DNA of 46,164 bases from a bacterium 210820-DFI.6.37 (lineage in GTDB: Bacteria > Bacillota > Clostridia > Peptostreptococcales > Anaerovoracaceae), in NCBI GenBank assembly GCA_020558355.1, contig JAJCKG010000019.1:1-46164 (forward strand), in the 5' to 3' direction. The translations under genes were made by a program, and so were the position numbers. Under the pieces are notes generated by a model. The model did no database searches. It was given only the letters and a program-made list of their open reading frames with translations, and had not been told where the DNA came from. Below are positions 42,937-46,164 of the stretch, one piece after another (the first letter of the stretch is position 1; each line of letters begins with the position of its first letter).

Positions 42937-44001
42937 CTACTCTTCCTTTTTTCTCTGTTCTTCTGTACCGCCGCGGGGTTCTTCCGGCAGTCGTTCAGGT
43001 CCCTCCTGCTTCAGAGGTTTGCCGTCCTTGCCGCACAAGCCTTCAAAGCAGGGCATCTCTGGCGTTACCATGACCGCTTTCATAGCGGCGATAGCAACCT
43101 CCAGCTGCTCATCGGTAGGTTCTGCCGTAGTCAATTTTTGCAGATACAGTCCCGGCATGCTGAGGATCTTTACTGCCAGATTATCACTGCGGCCCGCCCA
43201 TCTCAGAAGTTCGTAGGAAAGCCCCGCGATAACCGGAATCAGCAGCAGTCTGGAAACGATCCGCCAAAACAGGTTTGGCCATCCCAGCAGAGAAAACAGA
43301 ATCAGGCTGATCACCATGACAAACATAAGAAAGCTGGTTCCGCATCTGGGATGCAGCGTATAAAAGCTCTGGCAGTTGGCCGGGTTCAGCTCCAGACCGT
43401 TTTCAAAGCAGTGAATGCATTTATGTTCCGCTCCGTGATACCGGAAAACCGTCTGGATATCCGGCATTTTGGAAATCAGCAGAATATACAGGACAAACAG
43501 CACAATCCGCAGCAGTCCTTCCACCAGATTCAGTGTCACTTCATTCTGGGTGAAATGTCCCAGCCAGTTTACAGCTGCCGTAGGCAAAATAATAAAGATG
43601 CCCACCGTCATAAGCAGGGCGATTACTACGGAGCTGTACAGCATAACGTTCCAGGCGCCCTTTTCTCCAAATTTTTTCTCCAGCCAGAGAGACAGTTTGT
43701 CCTCTTCATATTCCACAGCGTCCGGACCCTCGTAGCTTTCCAACACTTCCGCGGAATACATCAGTGTCTTGGTTCCGGTTACAAGAGAACCCGCAAAAAC
43801 GCCCACGCCCCGCAAAACCGGTATTTTTACCCATTTTCCCGGTTCTTTCAGTTTTTCCGTTTTAATGTGGATATCCTTATTGGGAAGCCGCACCGCGACT
43901 GCCGTGCGATCCTCCCCTTTCATCATAATCCCGTCAAGAACAGCCTGTCCCCCGATTTTAGTGGGACACGCGTCCTTCAAAAATATCTTTTTAAGATCCA
44001 T
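42937..44001 (-). CDS. DUF1385 membrane protein (YqhQ-like)
   Basis: 354 residues with about five hydrophobic segments (near 65-85, 120-145, 160-180, 215-240, 245-265) and the family signatures GGQAVLDGIMMKGEDR and YHGAEHKCIHCFE. Function is unknown, though its place between rho/rpmE and prmC is conserved in clostridia. The charged C-terminal tail is dispensable-looking. Its ATG is two bases after the rho stop, with GAGGGG at the end of rho serving as its site. Confidence 0.93.
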   Translation of the reverse strand: MDLKKIFLKDACPTKIGGQAVLDGIMMKGEDRTAVAVRLPNKDIHIKTEKLKEPGKWVKIPVLRGVGVFAGSLVTGTKTLMYSAEVLESYEGPDAVEYEEDKLSLWLEKKFGEKGAWNVMLYSSVVIALLMTVGIFIILPTAAVNWLGHFTQNEVTLNLVEGLLRIVLFVLYILLISKMPDIQTVFRYHGAEHKCIHCFENGLELNPANCQSFYTLHPRCGTSFLMFVMVISLILFSLLGWPNLFWRIVSRLLLIPVIAGLSYELLRWAGRSDNLAVKILSMPGLYLQKLTTAEPTDEQLEVAIAAMKAVMVTPEMPCFEGLCGKDGKPLKQEGPERLPEEPRGGTEEQRKKEE

Positions 44002-44003
44002 TA

Positions 44004-45545
44004 TTACCCCTCAAGTCTGATTTTTTTGATGATCTGTATAAAATCCCGATTATTTCTGGTGTGGGCCAGGTTGTCGATAATGGTTTCCGTCACTTCCTGA
44101 ACGCTGCCGTTGGACATGGCTCTGCGCATAGCCCATACCGCCTCCAGCTCTTCCTGACTCATAAGCAGATCTTCGCGGCGGGTCCCGGACTTGTTCAGGT
44201 TAATAGCCGGGAAGATTCGTTTTTCAGAAAGCTTCCGGTCAAGGTGGAGTTCCATGTTTCCAGTTCCTTTGAATTCCTCAAAAATCACATCGTCCATGCG
44301 GCTGCCCGTTTCCACCAGAGCGGTAGCAAGAATGGTGATGCTTCCCCCTTCTTCCATATTTCTGGCGGCGCCGAAGAATTTTTTCGGTTTGTGAAGGGCT
44401 CCCGGATCAAGACCTCCGGACAGCGTTCTTCCGGAAGCGGGTACTACCAGGTTATATGCCCTGGCCAGTCTGGTAATGCTGTCCAGCAGGATCACCACAT
44501 CTTTTCCGTGTTCCACCAGACGCTGCGCCCTGGCGAGAACCATTTCCGCCACCTTTACATGATGCTGCGGCATTTCATCAAAGGTGGAGTAAATCACTTC
44601 TCCGCCCTTCAGGGACCGCTTCATGTCAGTCACTTCCTCCGGCCGCTCATCTACCAGAAGGACGATCATCTCCGCCTTCGGGAATTTTTTTTCAATGCTG
44701 TTGGCAATTTTTTTAAGAAGCACGGTTTTTCCGGCCTTAGGCGGCGCGACAATCAGCCCCCGCTGCCCTTTTCCAATGGGGGCAATCAGGTCAATCAGCC
44801 GCATGGAAAGATCTCTGGAGCTGTCTTCCAGCGTAAGACGCTCATTTGGAAAAATAGGCGTCAGATCCTCAAAATGAGGCCGCTTCATTGCGACGCCAGG
44901 TTCATCTCCGTTGACAGTCACAACATAAAGCAGCGCGCCGAATCGCTCTCCCTCATTGGGTTTTCTGGAAATTCCCCGAATCTTATCCCCTGTTTTCAAA
45001 TTAAAACGGCGAATCTGAGCCGGAGAAACGTACACGTCCTTGTCGCTGGTAAGAAAATTGGAAAACCGCAGGAATCCAAAGCCCCCCTCGGCCAGCTCCA
45101 GGATTCCCTCCACTTCGGGCCGGTCTTCTCTGTCAGGTACGACCTTCCGGTCGCTTCTTTCCGTTCTGTCCGCTCTCCCGTTTTTTCTGGAAGCTCTCGC
45201 TTCCGCTTTTTTGTCATCCTCCCGCTCCGGCGCGGAAGCTTCAGGCGGCAGTTCAGGCCCTGCCTGCTTTGAAGGCTGCCGGTCATCCCTGGTTTCCTCA
45301 GGCGTCTCGGGTTCCTCCGTTTTCGGTTTGCGCCCCCGCTTTGCCCCCTTTGCCTTCTTTTTCTCCTTTGGGGCTTCCACAGCTTGGGTCTTTTCCGGCC
45401 GCGGCTCTTCTCCTTGGGCTTCGGAAGCCACCAGCGCTTCGATCAGCTGGGCTTTTCGCATAGCGGTATAGCCTTCAATCCCAACGGTTTTGGCGATTTC
45501 TTTCAGTTCCGCCACCTTTTTCCCCTTAAGTAATTTTTCTTCCAT
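44004..45545 (-). CDS. rho: Transcription termination factor Rho with a disordered insert
   Basis: 513 residues. Rho_N helical domain about 1-40; a low-complexity, highly charged stretch at about 41-143 rich in Glu, Lys, Arg and Pro; cold-shock-type RNA-binding domain about 146-215; and the RecA-type ATPase from about 240 with Walker A APPKAGKT at 267-274 and Walker [11 protein letters not shown]. It terminates transcription by unwinding RNA from RNA polymerase. The ribosome binding site is unusual: AAAGGA is about 36 bases upstream of the ATG and a GCACAG/CTGTGC hairpin (45559-45575) lies between them. First gene of rho-DUF1385-prmC. Confidence 0.96.
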   Translation of the reverse strand: MEEKLLKGKKVAELKEIAKTVGIEGYTAMRKAQLIEALVASEAQGEEPRPEKTQAVEAPKEKKKAKGAKRGRKPKTEEPETPEETRDDRQPSKQAGPELPPEASAPEREDDKKAEARASRKNGRADRTERSDRKVVPDREDRPEVEGILELAEGGFGFLRFSNFLTSDKDVYVSPAQIRRFNLKTGDKIRGISRKPNEGERFGALLYVVTVNGDEPGVAMKRPHFEDLTPIFPNERLTLEDSSRDLSMRLIDLIAPIGKGQRGLIVAPPKAGKTVLLKKIANSIEKKFPKAEMIVLLVDERPEEVTDMKRSLKGGEVIYSTFDEMPQHHVKVAEMVLARAQRLVEHGKDVVILLDSITRLARAYNLVVPASGRTLSGGLDPGALHKPKKFFGAARNMEEGGSITILATALVETGSRMDDVIFEEFKGTGNMELHLDRKLSEKRIFPAINLNKSGTRREDLLMSQEELEAVWAMRRAMSNGSVQEVTETIIDNLAHTRNNRDFIQIIKKIRLEG

Positions 45546-45558
45546 AAAATAATTCTAC

Positions 45559-45575
45559 GCACAGAAAAACTGTGC
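45559..45575 (-). promoter_or_regulatory. Hairpin between the rho Shine-Dalgarno-like site and start codon
   Basis: GCACAG (45559-45564) and CTGTGC (45570-45575) pair around five bases. If folded, it shortens the distance between AAAGGACGG and the rho ATG, and could serve in autoregulation. No other ribosome binding site is visible. Confidence 0.4.
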
Positions 45576-45664
45576 CGTCCTTTCTTTTTGTTCTGTTTCA
45601 ACCTTGTTCCTGGAAACATCTTGCAGATTAAAATAGATAAGAATTTAAGATATTCAATATAATT

Positions 45665-45693
45665 AATATATACCTATTCCTGGCAGGATACAA
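45665..45693 (-). promoter_or_regulatory. Promoter of the rho operon
   Basis: TTGTAT (45693 to 45688) and TATATT (45670 to 45665) with a 17-base spacer on the minus strand, about 115 bases before the rho start. A second possible pair (TTGAAT, TATTTT) lies further downstream in the same AT-rich stretch. Confidence 0.5.
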
Positions 45694-45777
45694 CTTTTTT
45701 TGTGAAAAAATGCCTGCCGCAGGACAGATTTTTTTCCAGCGCGAAACAACATTGAACAGAAGTTTTTAAGGGCGCAA

Positions 45778-45921
45778 TTACTTGCCGCCTGGCCCCATAC
45801 GCACTAGGCAGTCCTTTCCGAAAAAGGCGATACCGTATCGAATGACCTGCTGATAGCCGTCATCCCGCAGCTCCCGCTCATAGTTACGGTCCTGGATCTG
45901 CTCCAGGGCTTTCGTTTGTCC
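45778..45921 (-). pseudogene. C-terminal remnant of a PD-(D/E)XK nuclease-superfamily (DUF1703-type) gene
   Basis: Forty-seven codons with a natural stop read like the C-terminus of AAA-ATPase-like/DUF1703 proteins: ALEQIQDRNYERELRDDGY, then YGIAFFGKDCLVRMG. A TAA directly precedes the first matching codon and no start exists. The rest of the gene is absent. The remaining sequence 45922-45989 shows no other coding sign. Confidence 0.6.
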
Positions 45922-45989
45922 TTATTATACCCAATCCCCGCACCGCCCGCAATGGGAAAGCCCCATTTCTGTCCGGCGCCAAAAAAGGG

Positions 45990-46025
45990 CAGAGACTGCT
46001 TACTCCAAAGGAGCAGCAGTCTCTG
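45990..46025 (-). terminator. Terminator of hbd
   Basis: Perfect eleven-base arms (45990-46000 and 46015-46025), followed on the minus strand by CCCTTTTTTGG, 32 bases after the hbd stop. Confidence 0.85.
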
Positions 46026-46057
46026 TCTATAAAAATCTCTTCGATTAAAGGAGTTTT

Positions 46058-46164
46058 CTATTTGCTGTAATCGTAGAAGCCCTGGCCGGTCTTTCTTCCC
46101 AGCTTATTGGCTCTTACCATTTTTCTCAGCAGTGGATGCGGTCTGTATTTTGTGTCGCCGAATT
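46058..46164 (-). CDS. hbd: 3-hydroxybutyryl-CoA dehydrogenase, C-terminal end only
   Basis: The last 35 codons are in the window; the gene continues past the right edge. The sequence [18 protein letters not shown], then [12 protein letters not shown], is the characteristic end of clostridial Hbd, which reduces acetoacetyl-CoA to 3-hydroxybutyryl-CoA in the butyrate pathway. It indicates a butyrate or related crotonyl-CoA metabolism. Confidence 0.85.
   Translation of the reverse strand, partial: FGDTKYRPHPLLRKMVRANKLGRKTGQGFYDYSK

Noticed and set aside
44061..45272. Long open frame (403 codons) antisense to rho
   Set aside because: Opposite strand of a confidently identified gene; its translation has no domain signature, and it arises from codon bias on the rho strand.
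1..46164. CRISPR arrays, tRNA or rRNA genes
   Set aside because: No regularly spaced short repeats, cloverleaf-like sequences or rRNA motifs were noticed in either strand.

Overview
The window looks like chromosome of an anaerobic, low-to-moderate GC member of the Bacillota, class Clostridia. Signs are strong purine-rich ribosome binding sites on nearly every gene, the three [FeFe]-hydrogenase maturases HydE, HydG and HydF, a corrinoid methyltransferase operon without pyrrolysine, the end of a 3-hydroxybutyryl-CoA dehydrogenase gene (butyrate-type metabolism), and large secreted proteins built from Ig-like repeats. A gut-type clostridial family such as Anaerovoracaceae or Lachnospiraceae is an inference only.

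Layout, left to right. 1-6.0 kb: a secreted FMN-binding/leucine-rich-repeat protein, an MFS transporter and a secreted double C39-type peptidase. 6.06-10.66 kb: a minus-strand housekeeping operon prfA-sua5-rpiB-upp-tyrS. 10.8-16.8 kb: a sigma-54 unit. A plus-strand enhancer-binding regulator faces a minus-strand operon (amidohydrolase, unknown membrane protein, YfcC-type transporter) preceded by a textbook -24/-12 promoter. 16.8-25.8 kb: an accessory island edged by fragments of one toxin-antitoxin locus. It holds a four-gene cassette (XRE regulator, M48 metalloprotease, TerB-like protein, glycine-rich membrane protein), a RhuM-like remnant, a frameshifted carboxylesterase with a membrane LuxR regulator, and an intact RelE/ParE-Phd pair. 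25.8-33.0 kb: rpmE, a Xer-type recombinase, a 1131-residue surface protein and a Ktr/Trk potassium uptake pair. 33.1-38.1 kb: an MttB-type methyltransferase, corrinoid protein, UroD-type methyltransferase and MetH-activation-like protein, with a divergent AraC regulator. 38.1-41.8 kb: hydE-hydG-hydF. 42.0-45.5 kb: rho, DUF1385 and prmC. The right end has a nuclease remnant and the 3' end of hbd.

Three things stand out. First, rho-DUF1385-prmC on the right and prfA-sua5-rpiB-upp on the left read as two halves of one conserved clostridial operon, same strand and collinear, now separated by about 31 kb that also contains rpmE. Second, inside that block the M48-TerB-glycine-rich cassette resembles an undescribed conflict, stress or membrane-targeting system: protease, acidic-helix adaptor and a membrane-inserting protein under an XRE regulator, surrounded by mobile debris. 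Third, the sigma-54 regulator and its promoter define a complete inducible uptake-and-hydrolysis module whose substrate is unknown. No tRNA, rRNA or CRISPR array was seen.
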